Source: Elmis aenea
Lineage: Eukaryota > Arthropoda > Insecta > Coleoptera > Elmidae
Assembly (NCBI GenBank): GCA_947652605.1
Contig: OX393577.1
Coordinates: forward strand, 55,762,108 to 55,826,107
Reading direction: 5' to 3'
DNA length: 64,000 nucleotides
In this document: positions 1 through 12,100 of the stretch, piece after piece
How positions within the stretch are numbered: position 1 is the stretch's first letter
How the letters are laid out: the number at the start of each line of letters is the position of its first letter
Notes under the pieces: generated by a model
What the model was told of the DNA's origin: nothing
The model's database searches: none
Seen by the model: only the letters and a program-made list of their open reading frames with translations
Position numbers and translations under genes: made by a program

Positions 1-149
1 CAGTTCTATTCAATTTAAGCCTCCTGCATATTAGTTTTTGTTTAATTTTAACTAATACTTTAACTTGTTTTACTTAATATACATCAATAAATTGTCAAAA
101 GTAAGGGTCGGTTGGTCATAAAAAAAACGTAAACAAATATTATGCTGTT

Positions 150-634
150 TTATATTTGTTTTCACAGCCTGCTATGATTTTCTTAGAAAAAAAAAACTAA
201 GAAACCTTTATAACTTGCGTTTTATTAAAAATAAATGTATCGACCCCTACATATATGGAATCAGAAAAAAATAAGGAATTTCAATAGATGATAGCCAACT
301 ATTGTTCCCATTTAAAAAAAGATAAGTTTGTGTCATAACTTTTAAACGGCGAGCGTAAAAACATTTTTTATAATCAAATTAAACATAAAAATATCTAAAA
401 ATACTCTTTATAAATATTTTCGATATTTACAACAATAACGGAGTTATGACATTATTAATATGACAAAAAAACACATTTAATTCAATGACTCGAAAACCGG
501 AAGTGATAGAATATTTTTGAAAACGGTTCTGAGTTTGTCTCAAAAAACTGCACATTTTTGGTAATTCAACCGTTTCTCTATCTTAAGTATTAACCGAGAT
601 ACCCATGCAATCCCATCGAATTTGGACCACCCTG
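150..634. mobile_element. Fold-back element family A, right half only
   Basis: This segment matches the right half of the complete copy at 46804-47630, in the same orientation, and ends in the same terminus CCACCCTG followed by TA. The left terminus is missing, so the copy is truncated, possibly by an old deletion. No coding capacity is seen. The first 150 bases of the window show nothing recognisable. Confidence 0.8.
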
Positions 635-1245
635 TATATGTTTTTATCCTTAAAAATTAATGTATGTATTGGAAACAAAGAAAGACTACAACACTAGAAC
701 ATTCTTTGTTGACACCTAAAATAAGTTTTTTCGTGTCAAAATAGCAAATAATATCGAGATTTGAAAAAAAAATGAAATTTTTGAATGTTTTATGATAACT
801 CCTTAAAAACATACAACATCTACCATCGCAAAGTCTAGAGTTCTCAAATGTGTTATAAAATGCTCTCTCTGATTCAATAAAGGTCGGTGGAATAGTTTTT
901 AGAGAATCAACTTAATGCATAATGTTGAAAGCGTCTCCTAGTTGCGTTAATTGATGGTTATTATTGCTTCAAAATCAGAGATGTCATTAAAGAAAAAATA
1001 TTTTTAAAATTTGTTTTTTTACTGAAAATTTAAATCCTGGTGTTTTGTTTGTTAATATAATAGAATTTAATTCTTAGCTGAACATTTTGCATTTACCTTT
1101 AAGAACGCATTTTATGTATTTGTTCGCTGGGGCTCTGATAAAAATTGTTCCACCTATCACATAAACATCAGGTATAAGTATTTTGTAATTTGGTTCCTTC
1201 ATAAATTTCGTAAATAAATTAAACCAAAACCTCTGTGTGCAAGTA
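635..1245. other. No feature seen; downstream flank of the minus-strand gene
   Basis: AT-rich sequence between the end of the family A copy and the polyadenylation signal of the gene at 1288-1581. I see no exon, repeat terminus or open frame that I can support here. Confidence 0.5.
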
Positions 1246-1251
1246 TTTATT
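1246..1251 (-). promoter_or_regulatory. Polyadenylation signal AATAAA
   Basis: On the minus strand an AATAAA hexamer lies about 37 bases after the stop codon of the exon at 1288-1581. That spacing fits a short 3' untranslated region. It supports that exon being terminal. Confidence 0.5.
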
Positions 1252-1287
1252 ATATTATTTACATAATTTTTTTAGAAAAATAAGCTC

Positions 1288-1581
1288 CTAATTATCGTCC
1301 GTGTTAATCCATTTAAGAAATCGCTGTAACAGTTCCATCACAAAACGTGTTGCCCTGTCGAAAAATCCAGGTTGTTCCTGTCCTGGAACATTTTCAGAAC
1401 CCATTAAATCGGGGTCTATGGGCTCTTTTTCTTTGGTCGCTTGTCTTTTGTTCCTCGTCAGAAGCGAATCCCAGTCGCCTTTCTCGAGCAGCGCCGACAT
1501 TTCTTTATCCTCATGTAAAAATTTTACGAAGCGTCGTACTAAATCCTGTTTTTCTGGAGCTGATCGTTTTTCCACTGGTGC
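1288..1581 (-). CDS. Terminal coding exon of an unrecognised, probably secreted, small protein
   Basis: The exon opens after a pyrimidine-rich acceptor (TTGTTTTTCAG) whose AG ends at 1582. It reads in phase 0 (A-P-V-E-K-R...) for 97 residues to TAG at 1288-1290. There is no ATG near its start, so upstream exons must exist at higher coordinates; I could not find them. The composition is not shadow-like: charged and hydrophilic, with dibasic KR sites near the start and again in RNKR about 45 residues in, and an amphipathic C-terminal helix (FFDRATRFVMELLQRFLKWI). Dibasic sites plus an amphipathic helix recall peptide precursors, but I do not recognise a family and no signal peptide is visible in this exon. 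A short nuclear or cytosolic protein is equally possible. An AATAAA follows at 1246-1251. Confidence 0.6.
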   Translation of the reverse strand, partial: APVEKRSAPEKQDLVRRFVKFLHEDKEMSALLEKGDWDSLLTRNKRQATKEKEPIDPDLMGSENVPGQEQPGFFDRATRFVMELLQRFLKWINTDDN

Positions 1582-2122
1582 CTGAAAAACAAATACGATA
1601 CTGAAAATAATAACAAATCGTGCCAGAAGTTTAATTTATATTCAAATTATTGCTGCTTTTCAAAGACTTATTCGGCTTTTTGACCTTCTAGCGTACATAC
1701 TGATCGATGTCTTACCTATCCTTTTGTTTTTCCTTTTTGAATTACTCAATCGTGTTTAAGACATTTGATTAAGACTACGTATGTATATATCTGTGTAGGG
1801 TATGATTTGGCGGTAAATAAACCGATCTAATTTAAAATAAAACATTGCTTAAAACGTGGTTTTGGATCTCCATGATCATGCCCTAGTACAAGCATTGCCA
1901 ATTTTACGCTAAATCAAGAGTAAATCGATGAATATACTTTTTGTGAGACTTTATCGCATACTTTTTTTTATATTACAAAAGCGATCAGTGTTACTTCTCT
2001 GCGTGTTGCGTTAGTAGAAAAATTAAATTTGCTACGCTTGCAATTTTTTCTTTGACCTATTAATTGTTGCGGATTTTTTTTTGCATAAACTTTAGACAGA
2101 ACATTGAGTTAGTGTATAAAGT
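1582..2122. other. Intron of the minus-strand gene; nothing else seen
   Basis: Sequence immediately upstream, on the minus strand, of the terminal exon. It contains the acceptor tract but no supported exon or repeat end. Confidence 0.4.
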
Positions 2123-2518
2123 TGGATCCACATCAATAAAAATTTGCGTTGTGCGTTGTATTTGACACAAATTTGCTCGTGTTTGTCGAAATTTTTGTTG
2201 GTGTGGACTGTGCGCCGCATAGAAATGCACACAAATAATTTCGTGACGAACAACGCACGCTATCCATCGTGCTGTCGGTTTTTAGCCAACTTCAAAGAGA
2301 TTTGCGCCGCACAGTCGTGTCAATGTGGACTTGATTTTGAGTGCATTGTTCTGCATAAACAAACGTGCACAAGTGGATTCGGCCGTTCAACGCACACGAT
2401 AACTATTTACGTGGTAAAATACTTAACCAGATTTAAATTTGCGCCGCAAATGTTTGTGTTGAATTTGAAATACAAAATACAACATAAATTTTTATTGATG
2501 TGGATCCAGCTTAAGATT
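2123..2518. mobile_element. Short inverted-repeat element (MITE) with GGATCC-type termini
   Basis: The two ends are inverted copies of about 24 bp: TGGATCCACATCAATAAA at the left and its complement at 2495-2518. The interior is rich in short runs of TTGTGCGTT/AACGCAC. There is no transposase frame. The terminal similarity seems to extend a few bases further on both sides (AAGYTGG), which hides any target duplication. The superfamily is not assigned. Confidence 0.75.
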
Positions 2519-2636
2519 TCAAAATGTATACTTTTGAGTCTACGAGTTTGAAACTGCAAAAATAATGACTAAACATGTAGTCCAAATTTTAAAAAGTTTT
2601 ATTTGTCTTAAGGCCATAGTTGAAAAGTACTTAAGG

Positions 2637-2909
2637 CAGTGGTTTCCAACCTGTAGGGCGCGCCCCCCTAGGGGGGCGCGAGACTATTCCAAGGGGGCGC
2701 GGAGCTGTTACCAAAATATCATTTTTGAATACAAACAAACAAAAATAACTTTATTTATACAGAATATGGTATATTGTTTTGTAGTACATTAAATAATTAT
2801 TATATCAGAACAGTATCTATGAAATTAGATTGTCACGGAAAATAAGGGGGGCGCAAACATTCTTTTATGAAAAAGGGGGGCGGAGGTACAAAAAGGTTGG
2901 AAACCACTG
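2637..2909. mobile_element. Non-autonomous hAT-type element with exact 8-bp target duplication
   Basis: It begins CAGTGGTTTCCAACCT and ends in the inverted complement AGGTTGGAAACCACTG. The 8 bases before (2629-2636) and after (2910-2917) are both ACTTAAGG. The interior has G-rich runs (GGGGGGCGC) on both arms. CAGTG termini plus an 8-bp duplication are typical of hAT elements. At 273 bp it encodes nothing. Confidence 0.92.
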
Positions 2910-2917
2910 ACTTAAGG

Positions 2918-4209
2918 CATTGTTAGAACCGGCATTTGACATTCCACGATCTAGTATTGTGCAATAAAACTACATAATAGGTCAAAAATGCCTTGATAAA
3001 TGTGTTATTAAGTTATTACGTGAAGGAATCCAAGAAATTAATAATTCCATAAAAAAATTAGTATTCAAGAAGTGTTAAGTCGGTAGAGTATAAAAATTTA
3101 TTGGGTCAAGCTGATGGTAAGATATTTTAATTGATTACCACCCACATATTACTTAATTTTGCATAAAAAAAATTACGTTTCTCATAAAATATTTCCTGAA
3201 AGTTTAAATTATTTAAGTGAATGCTTTTAAAAATAAATGTTTATTAATTTAATTAAATATCACTTATAATACTACTAAGAAGAAACGCTCGTTAAAAAAA
3301 AATACTAATTTCGAGGTTTTATTTTTTTGTGAGTAGATTAATATTTTATTTAAATATTATAAATAAAATAATAATCTTCCGGCGAAGAGGTTTTTTCAAA
3401 AAACTTTTTGTTTTAGAAACAAAGTAGATGGTTTTTAATATTTAACTTTATACGGTATATATTTATAGGTTTAAACTTGAAATTGCCTAATTTTGAATGT
3501 TTACTCATAAAATAAAATAACTTAGTTATTAAAAAAAATTGCATTATTAAAAAAACATTTGTGATATATTTTGACAGTATTTATTTGTTGTTTTTTTACG
3601 GTTTTTTTTTGCTCGTACTTTTTTCTTTTATGCGTTTTAAAAATATATACATACTGAAATAGCATACTCCAAACAAACAAGCACTAAACACGTAACAAAA
3701 ACGAAACGATAGGCCATGATGATGGGCCGGGCTTGACAAATAAACAAATATCAATTGTTAATTGAAATTTCCTTTTATATATAGACGCTAATACGCGTTT
3801 TGCCCTGACCATGGCAGTTATATAAGCAAAAATGGAAATGACATGTTTGATCGCTAAATTACCAAGAATCAAAGCTCTTCCGGTGTATTATTAAAGTTTC
3901 CTGTATCAACTATAAACATCAAACGTACATTCAAAGAAAAAAATCAACAGGTTATAATTTAAAGAGTTTTTCCTAGGAAAACATTTATTCGAAGAGCAAA
4001 TCGACAAGTTATAATTTAAAGGATTTTTTCAATAATTTAATTCTAAGGAAAAACATTTAACTTGTTATTATTTTCCATAATTAAACAATACTGTTGCCTT
4101 TATTTCACAACATCTTTTGTTTCGGTACTTGGTGCCTATGCATTTGTTTTTGTATTGTTTTCTTTTGTTTCTAGTATATTAGTTTATCATGGGCATTTAC
4201 GGCGCGAAC
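2918..4209. other. AT-rich non-coding stretch; nothing supported
   Basis: Low-complexity AT-rich sequence. The few short open frames have no start context, family resemblance or splice signals. Confidence 0.5.
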
Positions 4210-4614
4210 CAGTGTTTCTCAACTTATTTTTATTTGCGTCCCCTTTTTTCATATCAAATTTTATTGTCCCCCCTTTTTCGTATCAATTTTTATTGCGCCT
4301 CGCCTTTTAATCGTTTTGTCGAACTAAAATGCTCTATTTGGTTTTATTTTTCAACCGTCTTTTGGCTGGGTACATTATTTTTAAAATCTGTATTTTTGTT
4401 AGTACCTTTTTTGCTAATGTAAACTTAAAAAATACGTTGAAACACTAGTTATTAGGTTCGCTAAGAGGCTATCATATCTGCAACTCCAGTCATTTTTAAA
4501 ATGTATTTTATGTTATTGTTTTTTTGTTGTTCCAATAAATAGTTTTTCCTCGATTTATACTTTTGTTGTACCCCTTTTAGATACGAGTCGCGCCCCACAG
4601 GTTAAGAATCACTG
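4210..4614. mobile_element. Old hAT-type non-autonomous element
   Basis: Left end CAGTGTTTCTCAACTT; right end GTTAAGAATCACTG. The flanking octamers GCGCGAAC (4202-4209) and GTGCAAAC (4615-4622) differ at two positions, both explained by CpG decay, so they read as an aged 8-bp duplication. The interior repeats a CCCCTTTTTTC-type tract. Non-coding. Confidence 0.75.
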
Positions 4615-5076
4615 GTGCAAACAATATTTGAGAGCCTATACTAACATTTTACAAAATTTTGAAATTTATATAAATAAATACGAGACCCAAATTTTTATTT
4701 AAAACTTTCATTTTCATGAAAAAATTAATATAACAAGATCAAAATTGATATGTACTTTTGACATAAATAAATCGCTTTGTTTTACTTTTTTTTTTAATCT
4801 CAAAACTTTTGCATATTGTGTAAAACTATTAAACAATAGAAATGCAAATTGCGATGAGCACGGAAATATTAGCAAGGCAATTGTTGTTAATAAAATGTAT
4901 AATATATCCGCTTGTAAAGATGAGATCATCTATCGAGTTGCGTGCGTTAGCCGACTGGTAACGGAATTAAAGTTTATCATTTACTTTAAGTTAATTATCG
5001 ACACAATTGTGTTCAGATTTAAGTTATTAATTTATTTATATCAGGGTTTAAAATAGATTTTTTGATCGTTTGATAC

Positions 5077-5429
5077 AGTGTTTCTCAAACTCATACCACG
5101 CGTGTAGCGTATCCCTTTTTGAGACATTGATTCTGTATCCCTCATTTGACAACAATAATTGGGAAAAGAGGAATTCTTAATTCGCATAATTTTTGATGAT
5201 ATGTTTGTAAAACATAAATACCAAAGTAAATGTTAATGATAGTAATGATATCTTATATAACAGAAATATATAATATCTGGGGCGCCCTGTACATTATTAA
5301 ATGTTGGAACTACAGCTTTCCCTGACATTTAATAATATGTTAGGTTTTTAGGATTATTTACCATGACAAACACAATATTTTGGGTGGCAATAATCTTTGG
5401 GACTTAAAAATACAGAAATAAATAAAGCG
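5077..5429. other. Possible lone hAT left end and non-coding sequence
   Basis: CAGTGTTTCTCAAACTCA near 5077 looks like another hAT left terminus, but I found no matching right end. A small imperfect hairpin (ATTATTAAATGT / ACATTTAATAAT) lies at about 5293-5334. The rest is unremarkable. Confidence 0.35.
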
Positions 5430-6716
5430 TGTTTTTTTTAGAGAACTTTAAAAGGAAATAAAACACATCAAAATCATGGTAATGACCTTAGTATTGGCTT
5501 TATTAAAAATATAATTTTATGCCATTTAATGTTTAAATATAATTTCTGGCATATGGGCGCCACGGCTGGCTCTGAGGAACCGCAGTCTGGAAGTCCAATT
5601 TTCTACCACTTTTTCCAGTAGTTGTAGCCCGTATATCGGCAATAATGCGACGAATATTTGTTTCCAAATCGTCCAATGTCTGTGGTTTATTGGCGTAGGC
5701 TAAGGACTTCACATATCCCCACAGAAAATAATCCATGGGGTAATGTCACACGAACGTGGAGGCCAATTCACATCAGCATTTCTCGAAATTATGCGCTCAC
5801 CGAATGTTTCCTGCAATAATCTTATTGTGTCGCCAGCTGTGTGGCATGTTGCGCCGTCTTGCTGAAACCAAAGCTGTTCCACATTAACGCCATTCAACTG
5901 GGGAACGAAAAAGTCAGTGATCATGGATCTATAGCGCTCCCCATTGACTGTAACGTTCTGACCGGCATCATCTTTGAAGACATATGGGCCAATGATTCCA
6001 CCAGCCCATAAAGCACACCAAACCGTGATTTTTGGTGGATGTAACGGCGTCTCAATAAAGGCTTCTGGTTGTTCTGCACTCCAAATCCGGTTATTATGTT
6101 TATTCACGTAGCCGTTCAACCAAAAATGAGCCTCATCGCTGAACAAGATTTTGTGATGGAAATGGTGGTCAACAGCAATCTTGTTTTCGGCCCATTCTCC
6201 AAACGTACGACGAGCATGATGGTCACGCGGCTTTAACTCTTGCACAAGCTGGATCTTATAGGCTCGTAAACCAAGATCTTTCCGTAAAATCTTCCATACA
6301 GTGGATGGACATAACTGTAATTGCTGTACACGATGGCGATCGACTCATTTGGGTCCTCCGCAACACTACGCTCCACTCTGGCAACAACTTCTTCAGTGCG
6401 CACTGTACGACGTCTCTGCGGATGCGAATTATCAATTAAAGTGTGCTTGGTACGAAAACGATTCATGGTTGCTCGAATAGTTTGCTCTGATGGACGATTA
6501 TGTCGGCCGTAAAATGGACGTAGCGCACGGTAAGTTTCGCGAGCTGAACCATGATTTTCGAAATAAATTTGCACTATTTGGAAACGTTGTTCTAGTGTAA
6601 GTCTATTCATGGCAAAATGGCACAACACACGCAACACAAAGCACCTGTCAACTTTTGAAAAAACTGTCACTAGAAACAACGGTGCCAACTTGAAAATCAA
6701 ACCTCTAAAAAAAACA
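5430..6716 (-). mobile_element. Mariner-like DNA transposon, defective
   Basis: Both ends carry the inverted motif TGTTTTTTTTAGAG (left near 5430; right complement ending near 6716), enclosing one damaged transposase gene on the minus strand. The size (about 1.29 kb) is normal for a mariner. The exact termini and the TA duplication are not certain. Confidence 0.8.
5533..6610 (-). pseudogene. Mariner-type transposase (DUF4817 N-terminus), two frameshifts
   Basis: Cut-and-paste transposase relic of about 358 codons, starting MNRLTLEQRFQIVQIYFENH at 6610. The N-terminal part (to about 6340) is a helix-turn-helix DNA-binding region of the DUF4817 type common in insect mariners. The catalytic part follows: LFSDEAHFWLNG (first Asp), LWFQQDGATCHTA (second Asp) and NWPPRSCD (third acidic residue, 36 residues later by my count). 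It ends in WRPYARNYI. Two single-base losses break it: one near 6339, after NESI, and one near 5735, where CDITP runs out of frame into MDYFLWGYVKSL. Both sides of each break are still clearly recognisable, so inactivation is fairly recent. It cannot make a full transposase as it stands. Confidence 0.92.
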
Positions 6717-8863
6717 TAATTATCCGAATTATTAAATTATTAAAAACAAACATTCATCGGCCTATCCCTTAAAACCATTTCACGTACCACCAGAGGTGAA
6801 GGTGTATAAGGAAGTTTAATAAAAAATCACCTACCTCTTTTTATTAGGATTACTGCACTGGTAGAAATGCTACAACTGTTTCGAGGTTATCGTCTCTTCG
6901 TCAGTATTTATTTATTTGTATACAGGGTGTCCCAGATTACATTTCCAGCATGGGGATCTCGCTTATTATAAGAGATACAGGTTTGCTTAAATTAGATGAA
7001 TTATTCCCAAGTAGGAGATACAATCAATTTTTAAAAATACAAAATTCCTCGTTCTTCAGATGTTATAGCAAAAAATATGAAAATGTCGAATTTATTTTTT
7101 CTCTAGTAACGTTTTTGTTTTAATCATTAGATGAATTATATTAGTACTTTCCTGGGATACTTTTTATGTAGAATGTAACTGTTATTTTGGATTTTTTTTA
7201 TCACTTACCATTTTTGAGATATTACCCCTAACTTAATTTTTTCTTATGGGCCGCGAAGTTGGCTATGGAATAGTTAAATTTGTTTTATTTTTCTCTTTTT
7301 AATGAGATATTACTTGCTATATCCATTTTTATGTCACAAAATCAAGAAAAATCGTATTTTACCCATCACTTATCAAGTTAGCTTTGATAATAAAAACAAT
7401 AAACAACTAATTAAATGTCAAATGACAGCATCAATTGTCTGCTAAATTATTTATTTGAATTTTATAGTATTGTTGTCACACTACACTTCGTATAGCTAAA
7501 TAAATAAAGAGATTTTAAACTTGACTTTAACATTTTCCATGTGTGAAAAATAAAAAACGTTTAATTATTTCCAAGGAAAATTTAATTTTTATGGACTTGT
7601 GATGGACTTCTAATAGTTTTATTGTGTTTAATTATCGTTAAATATAAAATTAGATTTTTTTAATTAACAATTAATTAATAATTTATTTAATTAACTCTGG
7701 TAACTTAAAAATTGTACTTATTTTGTAACAAAAGTTTTAAGAACACTTCGCTTGTAAAAGTGTTTAGAGTATAACGGCTGTAAATGTGTATGTGGCTAGT
7801 CATAAATTTTATAGTCCCCTTATTTCTTTTTTTACTGAAGACTTTATGCTTCATTTTATATCTGGAGTGCTATTAAATTATGTTATGACTTGTGATGTAC
7901 TCTTTTGGCGCTAAAAATGTTAGTTAATAGTTGTTTCATGCAGTATATTCTTATTCTTGCGGTACAACGTAGATATTGTTAAAATTAGTGTTTTTGCAAT
8001 GTTTGTCAGGTTAATTTTTGTGTACTCTTGTAAAATTGTGGATTGTACTATTAAAATCGGACAGAGTTTGCGCCTGTGTTATAGACAACCAAAAACTCGC
8101 AACTTGCTTATACATTTCCATGGATTTTGAGCTTTGATTGATAAAAAGGGAAAATTTGTAAGCGTTTCATTAATTATGTCTAATATCTCAAAAAAATATT
8201 CAAACATTTAATTAACACAGCTCAAACTTTAATAACGATTTGAAACCAATTCACTTTAAACTATTATGTAACCCTTAGATATTTAAATAATTGCATTATT
8301 AAAAAGTAAAAATATTTTAATAATATAAATTTCAAAACCGAGCCTGAGGATATTTTTAATTCTTTAATGTTCCTTACGTACAATTTCCTAACTGGACTAA
8401 CAGTTAACACAGCATTTATTTTAATTCTATTTTTAAGTTGGAAGCGAAGGGCTATAATTATCGATTAAAATGATTCTTGATCCCGTATAGGCGTCCAAGA
8501 CGATATATTTTTATTTTGGGTCAACGCAGAAATAAAAAAAAACTATTTTAGTTTGCTATCTTCATTATAGTTATACAAACAAATGTTTTAACAATATACC
8601 GTTACAATAAGTGGGGCGTTGCTTTTATAGAACCCATTATAAAAGAATGCAGCCCATCAAAGTTTTTCCTATTTCGTTAAACACAGAAGATTAAAAAACA
8701 AAAAAAAATCGTTTGAGAAGCTCTGGTTATTGGACGCATGCGTCTTGTTTGTGTTGTGTCTGCAGAACTAAAACACAAACGTCATTCTTTATTTTCAGAG
8801 ATGGTAATGTTTACGAGGTAAATGAGGCTGGAGAGTTTGGTCTTTGACCAGTTCAACGTATAA
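6717..8863. other. Non-coding stretch with one solo fold-back terminus
   Basis: Near 6923 a terminus TACAGGGTGTCCCAGATT followed by a GGGGATCTCGC stretch resembles the fold-back families elsewhere in the window; no partner end was found. The remainder is AT-rich and leads into the upstream region of the plus-strand gene. Confidence 0.4.
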
Positions 8864-8877
8864 ACAGCGTACGCTGT
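8864..8877. promoter_or_regulatory. Perfect 14-bp palindrome upstream of the first coding exon
   Basis: ACAGCGTACGCTGT is its own reverse complement. It lies 208 bases before the ATG at 9085, within a less AT-rich stretch that may be the promoter or 5' leader. A dimeric transcription-factor site is possible, but this is inference from symmetry and position only. Confidence 0.3.
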
Positions 8878-8914
8878 CAAAAAAATTTTATTCTGTAGTC
8901 GAATTTTGACGTGA

Positions 8915-9004
8915 ATGTATCGGCGCGCAAATATATCGGTGTTTATACGAACAGTTTGTGAAATATTGAGTGTAAATATGTTGAATGTTCTTGTTTACTT
9001 TTAA
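8915..9004 (+). other. Possible upstream ORF, 29 codons
   Basis: If transcription starts before 8915, the leader of the gene at 9085 contains an ATG at 8915 in a frame that closes with TAA at 9002-9004. A very short ATG-TGT-TAG follows. Such frames can reduce translation of the main ORF. The transcription start is unknown, so this may not be in the mRNA. Confidence 0.25.
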
Positions 9005-9084
9005 TGTGTTAGTTCTGTGAACGACCTGGTGTTGTAGTGTTTTATTTTTGAATACAAAAACCCCCTAAGCGGGTTTTTAAAATT

Positions 9085-9192
9085 ATGGCATTAGGGAATG
9101 GTAGTGCTACGGCAAATGGGGGTGTTACTCAGGAAAAGGCCCCCGTTGTCAATGGTACTAATATGGAAACGTTACCTAGGAGCGAAAAACAG
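9085..9192 (+). CDS. First coding exon of an unrecognised plus-strand gene
   Basis: ATG at 9085 opens 36 codons (MALGNGSATANGGVTQ... to ...LPRSEKQ) ending at a CAG/GTAAAC donor at 9192/9193, phase 0. The encoded stretch is polar, Gly/Asn/Thr-rich and unstructured, as expected for an N-terminal tail; no signal peptide or domain is visible. The exon sits in locally GC-richer DNA than the surrounding intron. The nearest same-strand acceptor I trust is at 63979. Joining there in phase 0 continues V-R-T-S-L-C-R; using the next AG (63984) gives N-V-T-L-P instead. I do not recognise the protein. Confidence 0.7.
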
Positions 9193-12100
9193 GTAAACAA
9201 TTACCTTGAATTTAAAATATTGCCGGTGTAAATAAATGCGACATAGATGTGCAAATAACTTACCTGTTTTTTAAACAACGCTTGATAAATTTAAATGATA
9301 AAAACAAAACATGTACCGATGTGCTATTTTTTTAATTGTTTTGTTTTCAATGTCAGCTGCAACGTCCATAAATAAATGAATTCTAATTTTGTCGTTGCGG
9401 CTTATGGGGTGGTTAACCTCGTAGGTAAACTATATTTATGCATATCTTAATTTTAACAGAGACCCATAATTATCACGTAATATGTTAGTTGTTAAAATAC
9501 TCAATTAAATTTTGCAAATGAAATGGAAATATTCAATGGAATCAAAAGTTTACTATTTCTTTGCCCTTCGTATACGCGTCTTCAGTTAATGCGTACCCCT
9601 TACTAACTTTATTTTAAATATGGGACATTATTATAAAATATGTACATATTATTAGAAGTTTGGCAGTTGTTTTTTTCATATTTTTGATTTGGATTTCTCA
9701 TAGTGACAGTTTTTAAAATAGTTGTTAAAATAATTTGACGTTTGTTAGTTTAATTTAAACTATAATTTAATTATGAAATTTAAAAAAAACTATGTAATTT
9801 TTGTTAGATATCTTCCTTGTTAGTTATTTGTAAAAAAAAAGAAAGTTGATACATGTAACTGGGATACCATGTTTATGCACAGCTAACTTTGTTAATCAAC
9901 GTAAGTTAAATATAAATAACTAATTGGGCACTTGTTAGTGAACAAAAAAAAGTGTGTACAAGATTTGTGTTTACTAAAGCGGAAAGGGATATCCGTAGTT
10001 TTAAAAAATAACCGTTTAGTGCAAAATGTGCAGACATTTTTTTCATGAATCTTTTTTTATGACCTTGGCGAGTTGTTTTTCGGCTGTTGTTATTACCAAT
10101 AATATAATTTGCATACTTTCCCTGTTTCATGCTTATAAGATTAGTATTTATAGCTTTTAATTGTCGAAGAATTTATTTATTTTGAGAGTATTAAACGTTT
10201 TATGAGAGGCAATTTAATTTCACAAAAATTCTTATATTTTTCTCATTTCGAGGAAATATCGAGCGCAATTGAAAATTTGCATAAGTATTTCTGGTTTTAA
10301 AAGTTTATTTCCGAATTTTTTGTCTTCTTTATGACGGTTTTTTTAAAAATTCGATCAAATTTGATAACATTCTGGCATTAAAATGATTGTAAAAGTGAAA
10401 CGATTGAGAAAAAGTTCTTCTTAATTAGAGATAGCTCGTTCAATAGCATATCAATCACAGTTTTCTTAAAAAAATACCATATATTTTGCACTTGAACTTT
10501 AGGTCGTAACTTTTGTTCTTGTTTTCATTTCACACATATTGTTGGGTATAAACCGTTACATCGTCAAATTTTATGTGCATTGATTTCCTGTGTAGCGCCT
10601 ACCTACAAATTAATTATGCGATACCAAAATAGGGAATGACTGTTATAAAATAGTAATGCTATGGAGTAAAATTAACGGTTTGATAATAGCAAGTAGAAAA
10701 AAATTATATCCATTACGAATACAGGAAAACACACATATTCAGTGTCCCAAATGATCGCTCGTATTTACTTTGGTACCCGCCTCCTCCACGGCTTTAATTT
10801 TGTTGTACCATTTCATAACGTTGCTTGTGGAACATAGTCCACTTCACCGTAACCACAATATTGTTCGTGACGCTCAGTGGTTGCTTTGTTAGTTAGCTGT
10901 TGGGTACTATTATGGTTTTATGATGCGCGAGAAAAATGAGTGACCAAATGCCTCTATGTCTTAAACTGGTGTTTTAAGAGTGGAAATTTGCCATACTGCT
11001 CTTCGTTTGACTAAGATTAATTTCAGTCCTCATGAACTTTAACTAAAATGAATTATTTTTGGTTGTTCTTGGGTTAATTGAAACCGAATGAGAGTCATAA
11101 CTGATGGTACAAAAGATGCATTCCTATAGTGTAGGTTTAGGCCTTTAGGCTTTTTAGTTATCTTAAAATTTTATTAAGGAATATTTTCATTTATAAGATG
11201 CCACATAATATTTTGAAATGCTCACTATGGTGAGGTGGTAAACGGTAAACCTAACATTTACCAATTTACGGGATTTTACAGGAACTTATATATTTAAAAA
11301 TATAGGTTGCTAATTAAAAAAAAAAGTATAAATAAAATGGAAAAAATAAAATATATATTGGAAAATTAAAATTAAATATTTTGTAATCTCTTAAAATAAA
11401 AAAGTTACAGGACTGTGTGAACACATTTAAAATAAAACTTTTAAACCGTTTTCGATTAACATTAATTTTTGACTTGTCTAAAACCGTACAGCTGTGCTAA
11501 TTTTAGTTTGTCACAGACGGTCCTGATATGCAATTTTTTTTTTTTACCATTTTATACAACTTTTAGAAACGATATAAGCAAGTTTGGGCTCCAATGAAAA
11601 AAAAAATCATTTTTAAAAATAGGTTCCCGTAGTATATAAAAAGAGACGGATTTTTGCCTTTAAAATGTGTGCGTACTCCGAGTAACAATCTTGTATTTCG
11701 TTGTACACTTGTACAGCTCTTGGCAATTTTTAAGTATATCTATGCGAATAGTTTGGTAATTAATTGCTGGCATTTTTTGAGTAAGTTTGGAATTCAATAC
11801 TAATATTTTTTAACGTGGTAAATTCCTTGTGTAAACTGAGTTTTTTTTTTCTTCAAAATGGTGCTCATAAATATCTGTTATTTTTGCAATTTTTTAAGTT
11901 TATAAATTGTGGACTTTTAAATTATGCTTGTTTTTAAATCTTACAGCGCTATTGTTGTTCGAAATAAACACAGTTGACGGCTTATTCTTTAAAATAGTTT
12001 TAAAATTTACTGTGCCGTCAGGTTTCGAGTGCTTATAGTGGTCCTGCTAATGTAGAAACTTGTTAACTTTTAAATTATACCAAACTGGTTTAAGCTGTCA

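Noticed and set aside
10740..10960. Less AT-rich segment with a minus-strand reading resembling a coding relic
   Set aside because: Several stops and no motif I can name; could be an old transposase piece but not supportable by eye.
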